In this document: piece after piece, positions 49,459 through 58,772 of the stretch
How the letters are laid out: every line of letters starts with the position of its first letter
Position numbering within the stretch: position 1 is the stretch's first letter
From: Adlercreutzia agrestimuris
GTDB taxonomy: Bacteria > Actinomycetota > Coriobacteriia > Coriobacteriales > Eggerthellaceae
Direction: 5' to 3'
DNA: 64,000 nt
NCBI RefSeq assembly: GCF_943193125.1
Contig: NZ_CALPCX010000003.1
Span: forward strand, 62,001-126,000
Position numbers and translations under genes: made by a program
Notes under the pieces: generated by a model
What the model was told of the DNA's origin: nothing
Database searches by the model: none
Seen by the model: the letters and a program-made list of their open reading frames with translations, nothing else

Positions 49459-51507
49459 ATGCAAAGTACATCATCACGCACCCCGCGTGAATCTTCTGCT
49501 GCTCAAAATAAAGCAGCAGATAGAGTTGCTGTTGAGCAAAAAGCAGCTCAAAAACGCACTCCGCGAAAACGAAGTAAACTTAAAACAAATACATCGTCTA
49601 AAAAAGAAAACTCTACAAGCACAGAGCTTCAGAAACAAAAGAAAGCTCTGCCAGCTGCATCGCAGCAATCAAAAGCTTTAGGTCCACAAAAGAAGAATGG
49701 ACACCAAAAGCAAAACGAGCGAAAAAGCTACAAGCATGTACAACTTGAGCGGAAACGTCCTCAACTGAGCAAAGAAGGCAACACCGCTCAAAGAACGCGT
49801 GATCGCAATAATAAGCAAGCACGTAAAAGCTTTGATTCGAGTTGGAAAAACCCTAATGCAACCTTAAAGATTATTCCGCTTGGCGGTTTGGATGCTATTG
49901 GCAAAAATATGACTGCTTTCGAATGCGAAGGCGACATGATATTGGATGATGCAGGATTAATGTTTCCTGATGACAATCATCCTGGAGTAGATCTTATTTT
50001 GCCTGATTATACTTATATCCTAGAAAATGCTCATAAGCTTCGCGGTATTGTTATTACGCATGGTCATGAAGATCATACTGGATCGTTGCCTTACTTATAT
50101 AAAGATCTCGACCGCGATATTCCTATCTACGGTACCAAGATGACGCTGGGTCTAATCGAGGGTAAGTTTGCAGAGCATAAGATCAAAAATGCCAAATTGA
50201 TTGAAGTAAAACCTGGTGATGTAATTCAATTAGGCTGTTTTACTGTAGAGTTCTTCGCCGTGAATCACTCCATCCCCGGCGCAGTGGGGCTGTTTCTCCA
50301 ATCTCCGGCTGGCAATGTTTTGCATACAGGAGACTTCAAGCTTGATCAAACGCCTATTGATGGCGTGACCACTGATTTTGCAGCACTGGCGCGCTTTAGC
50401 CAGGCTGGTGTTGACCTTATGATGAGCGATTCAACCAATGCGCAAAATCCTAACTTTACGCCAAGTGAAGCAGAGGTTGGTAAGGAGCTCGCAAAGATCA
50501 TTTCGCAAGCAAAAGGCCGCGTGATCATTGCCTCGTTTGCAAGTCACATTCATCGCATGCAGCAAATTTGCGATGCTGCGGTAGCAAACGGACGTAAGGT
50601 TGTTGTCACCGGACGTTCTATGATTCAAAACACTGACATCGCGCGAAGGTTGGGTTATTTAGATATTGCTGATGATGACTTAATTGATGCCTACGATCTG
50701 AAAGGCATTCCACCCGAGAAAGTTGTCATTATGTGCACCGGTAGTCAAGGTGAGCCTCTGTCTGCGTTAGCGCGTATCGCAAATGGTGAACATAAAACGA
50801 TAGATATAGAGGCAGGGGATACGGTTATTATTTCTGCAACTCCGGTTCCTGGCAACGAAAAAGCGGTAACGCGTGTTATTAATTCGCTTGCAAAAATCGG
50901 TGCCGATGTCTATGACAAGTCGCGTGCGCGCGTACATGTTTCTGGACATGCGGGCGCAGAAGAACTTAAATTGGTGCTCTCAATTGTTCAACCAAAAGCT
51001 TTTATGCCTGTTCACGGTGAGGCAACCCATCTTCGCGCGCATGCTCGATTAGCTGAAGCTACAGGTGTTTCAGAAGACAACGTTTTTATTTGTGAAAACG
51101 GAGAAACTTTGGAACTGAGTACGCGTGGGGTAGAACGTGGCGAAGTTGTTCAAAGCGGTATCGTGTTTGTCGATGGTCTTTCTGTGGGAGATACATCCCA
51201 AGGTGTTCTTGATGAACGAAGTGCTTTGTCGTCTCAAGGTTTTGCAACAATTGCTTGTGCTATTAACCTCAAAAAGCGCACCCTGGTCAGTGATGTACTT
51301 GTTGAGATGCACGGCATTTCGGGTGGAGACGATGACTTTTTGGTCAATGAGGCGGAAAGTACTGTTCGTAACTCACTCCAGCGTGCACTCTCAAAAGAGG
51401 GCGGCATTCGCGAGTTGAAAAAGACGGCGAAAGACGCTTTGCTTTCGCTCCTTTGGGAGCGCACTAAGACCAGACCAATGGTGGTAGTGAGCTTAGTTGT
51501 TGTTTAG
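49459..51507 (+). CDS. rnj: Ribonuclease J with long basic N-terminal extension
   Basis: RNase of the beta-CASP metallo-beta-lactamase family, with 5'-3' exonuclease and endonuclease activity on mRNA and rRNA. It has 682 residues. The catalytic core starts near residue 135 (LKIIPLGGLDAIGKNMTAFE); the metal motif HGHEDHTG has His201, His203, Asp205 and His206. The beta-CASP part shows GSQGEPLSALARIA and the C-terminal domain HVSGHAGAEELKLVLSIVQP. The first ~130 residues are Lys/Gln/Ser/Arg-rich and probably disordered, perhaps an RNA-binding arm. Typical bacterial RNase J has about 555 residues without it. It follows dapA, a known neighbour. Confidence 0.95.
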   Translation: MQSTSSRTPRESSAAQNKAADRVAVEQKAAQKRTPRKRSKLKTNTSSKKENSTSTELQKQKKALPAASQQSKALGPQKKNGHQKQNERKSYKHVQLERKRPQLSKEGNTAQRTRDRNNKQARKSFDSSWKNPNATLKIIPLGGLDAIGKNMTAFECEGDMILDDAGLMFPDDNHPGVDLILPDYTYILENAHKLRGIVITHGHEDHTGSLPYLYKDLDRDIPIYGTKMTLGLIEGKFAEHKIKNAKLIEVKPGDVIQLGCFTVEFFAVNHSIPGAVGLFLQSPAGNVLHTGDFKLDQTPIDGVTTDFAALARFSQAGVDLMMSDSTNAQNPNFTPSEAEVGKELAKIISQAKGRVIIASFASHIHRMQQICDAAVANGRKVVVTGRSMIQNTDIARRLGYLDIADDDLIDAYDLKGIPPEKVVIMCTGSQGEPLSALARIANGEHKTIDIEAGDTVIISATPVPGNEKAVTRVINSLAKIGADVYDKSRARVHVSGHAGAEELKLVLSIVQPKAFMPVHGEATHLRAHARLAEATGVSEDNVFICENGETLELSTRGVERGEVVQSGIVFVDGLSVGDTSQGVLDERSALSSQGFATIACAINLKKRTLVSDVLVEMHGISGGDDDFLVNEAESTVRNSLQRALSKEGGIRELKKTAKDALLSLLWERTKTRPMVVVSLVVV

Positions 51508-51515
51508 GGTATAAT

Positions 51516-51549
51516 GAGGTGCTTACTCAGCTAATAGGGTAAGCACCTC
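51516..51549. terminator. Hairpin between rnj and ftsK
   Basis: GAGGTGCTTAC (51516-51526) and GTAAGCACCTC (51539-51549) form a perfect 11-bp stem with a 12-base loop, followed by TTGTG rather than a full T-run. TATAAT (51510-51515) sits directly before it without a convincing -35. It is probably a weak terminator for rnj. Confidence 0.6.
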
Positions 51550-51600
51550 TTGTGCATGTAGCTCAAACGAAGTTTAAACGAAGTATAAAAGGAGTATGTT

Positions 51601-54171
51601 GTGGCTCAATCCAGAGCATCTTCTCAACGCAACTCGCAAAAACCAAAAAAGAATTCTCAGAAAGCAGCAACTCCCTCAAAGCAACCACAGCGAGGGAGAA
51701 ACCAAGTGCAGCCGCAAGCGAAATCTCAGCCGCTTGTTGATGATCGTGCTCGTCGTGATATTACAGGGCTTGCCTTTATTGTTTTAGGCGTTGTGCTCTT
51801 TGTTGCTGCCATTTTGCGCTCTGACGCTGTCGTGACATCATTTATTTCGCAGGCTTTACACCTATCACTTGGCATTGGTGCATATTTGCTTCCCATCATG
51901 TTTGTTGTTATTGGTGCAAGCATGTTTGTGCGATTCGATCGCGAACGCGTACCAACACGTGCAGCTGTTGGTTTGGTTATGATTGTTGTTGCAATACTTG
52001 CACTCACTTCGTTATTTACTCCGGGATTGTCTGCTGACACGGCAGCTGTTATGTTTGAAGCTGATGAGTTAGTAGCTCGCGGTGGCTATCTTGGCGCTGG
52101 AATTGCTTGGGTTGGCGTGAACCTTTTTGGGCAAATTATCAGCAGCATCATTATGTTTGGTGTTATGTTTGCAGGCCTCATTGTTATTGGTTTCTCCATA
52201 TCTAATATTATTGAGCGTGTGCAACAAGCCCATTTAGAACGTATGGAAAAAGAAGAAGCTGCGGGTCAAGTTATGCCAGCACCGCCTCTGGTGCGCCGTC
52301 CTGCTTATGGAACACAAATGCCACTTTACGATGAGGCAGATCCCCTCAGTCAAGCACAAACACAACAATTTGAAGAGGAGACGCCGCAGACTCGTCGTAT
52401 TACTCAAGGAAAAACACGTCGCCACTCTGCTTCGTTCGATTCTAGTGATTTTGAAGCTCATTATGAGCCTAATGAGCAACAGATGCTCACCCGCAAGCTC
52501 GGAAAGAAGCAGGACGAACAAGCAGAAGCGCAGACCAAACCTCTTCCCAAGAAGAAATCTAATAAAAAAGCTGAAGTTGAGCAAAAGCCAGCTGTCTCTC
52601 GTCCTACTGATGGCTTTGAATTGCCTCCAGCGAATATGCTTACGCGTACCCGCGCAAATGCCAAAAATGGAGCAAGCGAACAAGAGCTGCGTGCTACAGC
52701 AATGCGTTTGCAGGAAACCTTGGAAGACTTCGGGATTATGGCGCAAGTTGTTGGATGGACATCAGGGCCTACGGTCACGCTTTTCAAGATTGATTTGCCT
52801 GCAGGTGTCAGAGTAAGTCGCGTAACAGCACTCAATGACGATATTGCTCTTGCTTTAGCCGCACCTGGCGTTCGCATTTTTGCCCCTATTCCGGGAACTA
52901 ATTATGTGGGCATTGAGGTTCCTAATGCCACGCGCCAAATGGTGCATTTGGCAGACGTGCTTGATAGCGCTGAAGCTGGACCTTTGCAGGTTGCTATTGG
53001 CAAAGATGTTGAGGGTAACTCAATTGTTTCAGACTTGGCATCTATGCCCCATGTTCTTATTGCAGGCACAACAGGTTCTGGTAAGTCGTTTGAGATTAAC
53101 GCCATGATCATGTCTATTTTGATGCGAGCAACGCCTTCTGAAGTTCGCTTCATTATGGTTGACCCAAAGCGCGTTGAATTTGAACCCTATAACGGTATTC
53201 CTCATTTGTATGTTCCTGTTGTCACTGAATGTGGGGAAGCTTCAGCTGCTCTTGGCTGGGCGGTAGCAGAGATGGAGCGCAGACTAAAACTCTTTTCAAA
53301 AGTAGGAGTTCGTAACATCTTAAGCTTCAACGAGAAGGCAAAGGAGGCGCTTGCTCAGCAAGAAGCGCAGCAACAAACGCAAAGTGAAGATAATGCTGAA
53401 GCCTCTGATGGGGCTCAGACAGTGCCGTTTGAGACAAGTGAACAAGTGGCTGAAAATCCTTACGGAGACCCGCTTCCGTATATTGTGATTGTCATTGATG
53501 AGTTAGCTGACCTCATGATGAATGTTGGCAAAGAAGTAGAATTCTCAATTAGTCGAATTGCGCAGCTCGCTCGTGCTGCTGGTATTCATCTCATCATTGC
53601 CACCCAGCGACCTTCAACGAATGTTGTGACTGGTCTCATTAAAGCTAATATCACCTGCAGAATTGGACTTACGGTGGCAAGTGGTATTGATTCGCGAGTT
53701 ATTTTGGACACGACAGGCGCTGAAGATCTCTGTGGCAAGGGTGACTTGTTATTCTCTAAGCCTGAGTATGCGAAACCAGTTCGCACCCAAGGTCCGTTTG
53801 TCAGCGATGAAGAAATTGCGTCTGTAGTGAATTTCTGGAAGGCACAAGGCGAGCCTGAATATCATTCGGAGATTCTTCAAACCAACATGATAACCCTTGG
53901 CGCCTCAGCTCCAGATGGTAGTGGCGGTCATGGTGGAAATGACGATCCGTTGATTTGGGAAGCTGCCGATATAGTCGTTTCATCTGGTTTAGGTTCCACT
54001 TCGGCAATTCAGCGTCGTTTAAGTGTCGGCTATGCGCGAGCAGGGCGTATAATGGATATGCTTGAAGCTAAAGGTATCGTGGGGCCGCCTAATGGGTCTA
54101 AGCCACGTGATGTTTTGGTTGATGCTATGGAACTTGAGACGCTCAAGGCATTCGAGATGAATGACGAGTAG
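51601..54171 (+). CDS. ftsK: DNA translocase FtsK/SpoIIIE
   Basis: Septal ATPase that moves chromosome ends into daughter cells. It has 856 residues and starts at GTG 51601 (AAAAGGAG upstream). Parts are a basic Ser/Gln-rich N-terminus, four membrane helices at about 55-210, an acidic/Gln linker (210-370), and the motor with Walker A AGTTGSGKS at 488-496 and Walker B VIVIDELADLMM. The C-terminal winged-helix gamma domain (DIVVSSGLGSTSAIQRRLSV, then MDMLEAKGIVGP) recognises polar sequences. The layout is complete, so chromosome translocation is expected. Confidence 0.96.
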   Translation: MAQSRASSQRNSQKPKKNSQKAATPSKQPQRGRNQVQPQAKSQPLVDDRARRDITGLAFIVLGVVLFVAAILRSDAVVTSFISQALHLSLGIGAYLLPIMFVVIGASMFVRFDRERVPTRAAVGLVMIVVAILALTSLFTPGLSADTAAVMFEADELVARGGYLGAGIAWVGVNLFGQIISSIIMFGVMFAGLIVIGFSISNIIERVQQAHLERMEKEEAAGQVMPAPPLVRRPAYGTQMPLYDEADPLSQAQTQQFEEETPQTRRITQGKTRRHSASFDSSDFEAHYEPNEQQMLTRKLGKKQDEQAEAQTKPLPKKKSNKKAEVEQKPAVSRPTDGFELPPANMLTRTRANAKNGASEQELRATAMRLQETLEDFGIMAQVVGWTSGPTVTLFKIDLPAGVRVSRVTALNDDIALALAAPGVRIFAPIPGTNYVGIEVPNATRQMVHLADVLDSAEAGPLQVAIGKDVEGNSIVSDLASMPHVLIAGTTGSGKSFEINAMIMSILMRATPSEVRFIMVDPKRVEFEPYNGIPHLYVPVVTECGEASAALGWAVAEMERRLKLFSKVGVRNILSFNEKAKEALAQQEAQQQTQSEDNAEASDGAQTVPFETSEQVAENPYGDPLPYIVIVIDELADLMMNVGKEVEFSISRIAQLARAAGIHLIIATQRPSTNVVTGLIKANITCRIGLTVASGIDSRVILDTTGAEDLCGKGDLLFSKPEYAKPVRTQGPFVSDEEIASVVNFWKAQGEPEYHSEILQTNMITLGASAPDGSGGHGGNDDPLIWEAADIVVSSGLGSTSAIQRRLSVGYARAGRIMDMLEAKGIVGPPNGSKPRDVLVDAMELETLKAFEMNDE

Positions 54172-54189
54172 TACTCGAAAGGATATAAC

Positions 54190-55524
54190 ATGCCTCAAAT
54201 GAGCTTTGGGATGATATTGCGGGATGCACGTGAGCGAAAGGGTTACGACTTGTCTGAAGCGGCACGTCGCCTTCGTATTCGCCCTGATATTTTGTTGGCC
54301 ATTGAGGAGAATGATTTCTCACGTATGCCTCCGCGCGGATACACGCGAAATATGGTTAACGCTTATGCGCGTTTAGTTGGCTTAAACCCCACGGAACTTA
54401 CGCGCATGTACCTTGATGAGGCTTATGCTTTTCAAGTAGGGCGTGCCCGCAATCAATCTCGTGCTACTGCGCAGTTTGATATGGGAGCTGCTTCTCGGAC
54501 ATCGCGCCTTTCGCGCAAAAGAGAGCAAGCTCAGACAGAACAAACCGAGCGTGCACCTCGTCAAAATGCTTTCGGACGCATGATGTATGACGATCGTCGC
54601 GATTATGATAAAGATTATGATAGAAGCGGTTATCAAGGAAGGCTTTATTCCAGCGAACGCACTCATCAGAGTAGACATACCGCGCTACCAACATCGCAAT
54701 ATACCAATTTCTACGCAGGTCCTAAAGTTCAAAGCATGTTGCAATCTAAATTGCCGATTTTTATAGCATGCGGTGTTATAGCGCTCTTGCTTATCATTGT
54801 TTTGTTCTTGGTATTTGGAAACCATGGATCAGATGATGCTGATGCTCCAAAGGTTCCCGTTGTAGGAATTGATGATACAACTGGCGGTGGTGAAGGAACG
54901 GAAGATACTCAGACACCAGTAACACCTACTGAGGTCGCGCCAACCTCAGTAAAGGTAACCTATTCAGTTGCTAGTGGTGTAGATGCTTATGTAGTAATTA
55001 CTAATAATGGTGAAATTACTGAAGAAATGCTATCTGGTCCATCTGAGCAAAGTGTTGATGTAAATGGAACTTGGTCTTTAGCCACTTATGTAACCGATGG
55101 TGTGACGGTAACCATGGATGATAAACCACTATCTTTTGATAGTGTTGATGCTAATGGTATTCCTGAGTGTATTGTGGATTTTGATGCATATCTTGAGTCT
55201 TGGTATCAAGAACATCCCAACGTGGAGCGTCCTAAAGATGCTACGCAGAATACGACGAACAACACAGGAGCCAATGGCGCCAACGCAGGGAATAATACTC
55301 AAAATAGTACACAGAATAACAATAACCCCGCTCCTTCAGGAGACGGTACTGTAGCGCCTCAAGCTAACAGCGTTTCTGATGCAGCTGGTGCACAGGCATC
55401 AGGCGGGGACAACACAGCTAACCCTGTTTCAAACGACATGGGTACAGGTGATCTGAATGCAGCGTCTGGTTATGGCGACGCCTCGCAAGTAAATGGATAT
55501 CAAGATACTGTGGCGCAAGCCTAA
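54190..55524 (+). CDS. RodZ-like membrane protein with N-terminal XRE domain
   Basis: A 444-residue protein. The HTH_25 domain (residues about 5-70: MILRDARERKGYDLSEAARR, then PPRGYTRNMVNAYARLVGL) is the MreB-binding module of RodZ. A basic, Tyr/Arg-rich cytoplasmic linker leads to one membrane helix (about 194-216), then a DUF4115-type beta domain (TSVKVTYSVASGVDAYVVIT, to about 340) and an Asn/Gly/Thr/Ala-rich tail of about 95 residues, likely disordered and extracellular. RodZ helps set cell shape. Position between ftsK and pgsA is the usual one for RodZ/YmfM-like proteins in Gram-positives. Confidence 0.85.
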   Translation: MPQMSFGMILRDARERKGYDLSEAARRLRIRPDILLAIEENDFSRMPPRGYTRNMVNAYARLVGLNPTELTRMYLDEAYAFQVGRARNQSRATAQFDMGAASRTSRLSRKREQAQTEQTERAPRQNAFGRMMYDDRRDYDKDYDRSGYQGRLYSSERTHQSRHTALPTSQYTNFYAGPKVQSMLQSKLPIFIACGVIALLLIIVLFLVFGNHGSDDADAPKVPVVGIDDTTGGGEGTEDTQTPVTPTEVAPTSVKVTYSVASGVDAYVVITNNGEITEEMLSGPSEQSVDVNGTWSLATYVTDGVTVTMDDKPLSFDSVDANGIPECIVDFDAYLESWYQEHPNVERPKDATQNTTNNTGANGANAGNNTQNSTQNNNNPAPSGDGTVAPQANSVSDAAGAQASGGDNTANPVSNDMGTGDLNAASGYGDASQVNGYQDTVAQA

Positions 55525-55550
55525 TATCTATTTTGTGAAAGGATAATATC

Positions 55551-56048
55551 GTGGCAAAAGAATCAAGTTTCGATGTAGTGTCGAGCGTTGATATGCAAGA
55601 GGTTGATAACGCCTATCAGCAAGCAAAGAAGGAACTTTCCCAGCGTTATGACCTGAAGGATTCAGGTGCTGAGATTACGCTTGATAAAGCTAAAGGCACA
55701 ATTACTGTTGCAGCTCCTGCTGAGTTTGTTGCCCGTCAAGTAATAGATGTTATGGGTTCAAAACTCATTAAACGTGGTATAGATTTAACCGCTGTGAAAT
55801 GGGGGGATCCGCAAGCAGCAACCGGACAAAGTGTTCGTCAAGTTGCTACTATTGTTGAGGGCATTGACAAAGAAACCGCAAGCAAGATCAATAAAGATAT
55901 TAAGGCAACCAAGCTTAAGGTAAAGGTTCAAATTGAGGGTGACAAACTTCGTGTAAGCTCTGCATCACGTGACACGTTGCAAGAAGTTATTGCATTCTTA
56001 AAGGGACAAGATTACGGTCAACCTTTGCAGTATGTTAACTATCGCTAA
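55551..56048 (+). CDS. YajQ-family nucleotide-binding protein
   Basis: A 165-residue protein of the YajQ/DUF520 family, which in some bacteria binds cyclic di-GMP or nucleic acids. It starts at GTG 55551 with GAAAGGA upstream. The opening SSFDVVSSVDMQEVDNAYQQ, AKKELSQRYDLKDSGAEI and the end LRVSSASRDTLQEVIAFLK, DYGQPLQYVNYR are highly typical. Its cellular role here is unknown. It lies between the RodZ-like gene and rimO with short gaps, so the genes may be co-transcribed. Confidence 0.93.
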   Translation: MAKESSFDVVSSVDMQEVDNAYQQAKKELSQRYDLKDSGAEITLDKAKGTITVAAPAEFVARQVIDVMGSKLIKRGIDLTAVKWGDPQAATGQSVRQVATIVEGIDKETASKINKDIKATKLKVKVQIEGDKLRVSSASRDTLQEVIAFLKGQDYGQPLQYVNYR

Positions 56049-56074
56049 CCTCAAGGAAAGCTTTTGACATCTCT

Positions 56075-57382
56075 ATGATTTCTCACATTTCAGACGCGCA
56101 TATTGCGTGCATAACGTTGGGTTGTGCAAAGAATGAAGTGGATACCGCACATATGCAGCAACGACTGCGTGCGTGCGGTTTTTCATTGACGGATGACCCG
56201 GAAAATGCTGACGCAATAATTATTAACACTTGTTCATTTATACAAAGTGCTACCGAGGAGAGCCTTGAAGCTATCTTTGAGGCGGCGGGATATGAAAACG
56301 TCAATGCGGGTGCTCCGCTTATTGTGACTGGTTGTATGCCTGCACGCTATGGTGATGATTTAGCTCAAGAACTTACTGAAGCATGCGCCTTTGTACCTTG
56401 TTCTAAAGAAGATGACATTGCAGAGGTGGTAGCGCACGCATTAGGAGTTCCTCTTACTACCAAAGAAGAAATGCCTCAAGATGAGTTTGCACTTATGTCG
56501 CCTGGCGTATTTGCTTATGTAAAGATCTCTGATGGTTGTGACAGGTTTTGTTCTTATTGCACCATTCCTTTCATTCGCGGACGCTACCATAGCTTTACTT
56601 ACGAAGCAATTTCAAAAGAAGTATCGCAGCTTGTTAAACAGGGAGTAAAAGAAATAGTTCTCATTGCTCAAGATACTGGGAGATGGGGGAGTGATTTTGA
56701 GCAACCACTTAGTCTCGCGTGGCTTGTTAATAAACTGGCGAAAGCTTTTCCTCATACCTGGTTTCGCGTCATGTATATACAGCCAGAAGGCATAACTGAT
56801 GAGCTGCTTGAGGTAGTAGAGCAACATAGTAATGTCTGCAGCTATTTTGATATTCCCTTGCAGCATGTTGAACCTGCATTGCTAAAAGCAATGAATCGTC
56901 GAGGATCTTACGAAGAATTTATTGAACTTATCAACCACATCAAAGAGCGTGTGAGCAATGTTGTTCTTCGAACAACGCTTATTGCCGGTTTTCCTGGTGA
57001 AACGGAAGAACAATTTGAGAATCTTTGCAGCTTTGTTGAAGAAGGATACTTTGATTACGTAGGTGTCTTTGCGTATTCTCGTGAAGAAGGAACTAAGGCT
57101 TACAATCTTCCTGATCAAATTGAAGAAGATGAGAAGAACTACCGTGCCCAGACACTTCGCGATATAGCAGACAATGTTTGTGCGCTCAAAGTAGCTGAGC
57201 GTATTGGGAAGACATTTGAAGTACTCATTGAAGGCTCAGAGGAAGACGGTCAATTATACGGTCGTGCTCAGTGTCAGGCGCCTGAAGTTGATGGCGTAAC
57301 ATATGTTGATAATGGTATTCCTGGCGAAATAATCCCAGTCACTATAGAAGATACTCTGCTTTATGAAATGGAAGGGGCATAG
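56075..57382 (+). CDS. rimO: Ribosomal protein S12 methylthiotransferase RimO
   Basis: Radical SAM enzyme that adds a methylthio group to the conserved Asp of S12. It has 435 residues. The N-terminal cluster ligands are Cys17, Cys53, Cys87; the radical SAM motif is Cys155, Cys159, Cys162 in GCDRFCSYCTIPFIRGRY. QHVEPALLKAMNRRGSYEEF and TLIAGFPGETEEQFE are family blocks, and a TRAM domain ends the protein (residues about 365-435). The RimO-specific CIPxIRG-type sequence separates it from MiaB and from MtaB at 35966. Confidence 0.94.
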   Translation: MISHISDAHIACITLGCAKNEVDTAHMQQRLRACGFSLTDDPENADAIIINTCSFIQSATEESLEAIFEAAGYENVNAGAPLIVTGCMPARYGDDLAQELTEACAFVPCSKEDDIAEVVAHALGVPLTTKEEMPQDEFALMSPGVFAYVKISDGCDRFCSYCTIPFIRGRYHSFTYEAISKEVSQLVKQGVKEIVLIAQDTGRWGSDFEQPLSLAWLVNKLAKAFPHTWFRVMYIQPEGITDELLEVVEQHSNVCSYFDIPLQHVEPALLKAMNRRGSYEEFIELINHIKERVSNVVLRTTLIAGFPGETEEQFENLCSFVEEGYFDYVGVFAYSREEGTKAYNLPDQIEEDEKNYRAQTLRDIADNVCALKVAERIGKTFEVLIEGSEEDGQLYGRAQCQAPEVDGVTYVDNGIPGEIIPVTIEDTLLYEMEGA

Positions 57383-57386
57383 CGCC

Positions 57387-58532
57387 GTGACCCAAAAGCA
57401 TGACCCGCATATGACATCAAAATTATGGACGCCAGCGAATATTGTGACACTGATCAGAATTTGTTTGGTTCCTGTTTTTGTAGTTGCGCTCATTTCTCCG
57501 TGGCCTGAATGGTTCAATTTGCCCGAGATTGCCAATAATGAGAAGAGTCTTATAGCAGCAGGTATATTTGTACTGATCTCATGTACTGACTGGTTGGATG
57601 GGTATCTTGCTCGCAGTCGTGATGAAGTTACTAATTTCGGCAAATTCATGGATCCTCTTGCAGACAAGATTTTGGTGACTGCAGCACTTTTGGCGCTGGT
57701 GGAATTGGGAACTTTGCCAAGTTGGGTTGTTCTTATCATTTTGGCACGAGAGTTTATTGTCTCAGGCGTTCGCATGATGGCTGCTTCGGAAGGTGTTGTT
57801 ATTGCGGCTTCTTGGTATGGGAAGTTTAAGACGGTCTTTCAGATGATTGCTATTGTGCTTTTTACTATAAAAGATTCGCATATGGTAGGAAGTATAGGCA
57901 GCGCCTTTAATGACTTATTGTGGCTGGTCAGTTGGCTAGTTATGCTTATCGCACTTGTGCTGACAGTTGTCTCAATGATGGACTACATTGTAAAAGCAAG
58001 ACATCTTCTTGGACTCAGTAAGCAAACTCGGCAAGATGAAGAGACGACATGCTTGCAGCTTGCCGAGAAGGTTTTAGATGCAGCAAAAGAGGCTCAATTA
58101 AGTTTGGGGACTGCTGAGTCTCTTACGGGTGGTTTAATTTGTGCAACGCTTACAGAAATTGCAGGCAGTTCTACGGTGGTTAAAGGCGGAATTGTCAGCT
58201 ATGCAACTTCAATCAAAGAGGCATGCTTGGATGTTACTTCAGATACTCTTGATGCCTTCGGCGTGGTAAGCACGCAAACAGCTCAGGAAATGGCAAAGGG
58301 TGCTTGTCAAAAACTTGATTGCGATCTTGCTGTAGCGGTAACCGGTATTGCAGGGCCTGGTGGCGAAGAACCTCATAATCCTGTCGGAACCGTTTGTATG
58401 GCATTAGTACGCAATGGGCAATGCGCTGATGTCTGGGTTGATCATTTTGAAGGCAATAGAGAGGCTGTTCGTACACAAACTGTTATAAAGGCGCTTGAGC
58501 GACTTTATAATGAGATTACGAACAAAAGATAA
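57387..58532 (+). CDS. pgsA: Fusion of phosphatidylglycerophosphate synthase (PgsA) and CinA C-terminal domain
   Basis: A 381-residue fusion. Residues about 10-205 are PgsA: the CDP-alcohol phosphotransferase motif is complete, with Asp71-Gly72, Ala75-Arg76, Gly85, Asp89 and Asp93, among membrane helices; it makes phosphatidylglycerol phosphate. Residues about 220-381 are a CinA C-terminal (PncC-type) nicotinamide mononucleotide deamidase domain: GTAESLTGGLICATLTEIAG, GGIVSYATSIKEACLDV, and VTGIAGPGGEEPHNPVGTV. The two are usually separate neighbouring genes before recA. No stop or frameshift separates them. I chose GTG 57387 after GGAAGGGG; ATG 57363, overlapping rimO, is the alternative. 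Confidence 0.9.
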   Translation: MTQKHDPHMTSKLWTPANIVTLIRICLVPVFVVALISPWPEWFNLPEIANNEKSLIAAGIFVLISCTDWLDGYLARSRDEVTNFGKFMDPLADKILVTAALLALVELGTLPSWVVLIILAREFIVSGVRMMAASEGVVIAASWYGKFKTVFQMIAIVLFTIKDSHMVGSIGSAFNDLLWLVSWLVMLIALVLTVVSMMDYIVKARHLLGLSKQTRQDEETTCLQLAEKVLDAAKEAQLSLGTAESLTGGLICATLTEIAGSSTVVKGGIVSYATSIKEACLDVTSDTLDAFGVVSTQTAQEMAKGACQKLDCDLAVAVTGIAGPGGEEPHNPVGTVCMALVRNGQCADVWVDHFEGNREAVRTQTVIKALERLYNEITNKR

Positions 58533-58772
58533 TCTGTCTATAGGCTGCATCTTATTGCGACCTAGGCACTTTGTATCCGTATATAAACTGCGTAAGCTCA
58601 CTGCGAATATGTGTGACAGAGAATTTAAGTTTGCATGTAATTTCATGCACTATTGTTCTGTAGCATAAGCCATACAAACAATCATAACATTGCTTGACAC
58701 ACAAACGAATGTTCGTATAATACTAACTTGTCATGATTGTGAATTACGTGATCCGCGTTCAGAGGAATGGTA
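58533..58772 (+). promoter_or_regulatory. recA promoter region with palindromic candidate operator
   Basis: Near-consensus promoter TTGACA (58694-58699), 16-base spacer, TATAAT (58716-58721). Inside the spacer and touching the -10 is ACGAA-TG-TTCGT (58705-58716), with 5-bp inverted arms, an ideal place for a repressor such as LexA. It does not have the GAAC-N4-GTTC spacing of Bacillus or mycobacterial SOS boxes. A TGCATG/CATGCA hairpin lies further up (58632-58649). The rest of the gap shows nothing clear. Confidence 0.7.

Noticed and set aside
58705..58716. Canonical LexA box at recA
   Set aside because: The arms are 2 bases apart, not 4, and lack the outer C/G of GAAC/GTTC; reported only as a candidate operator.
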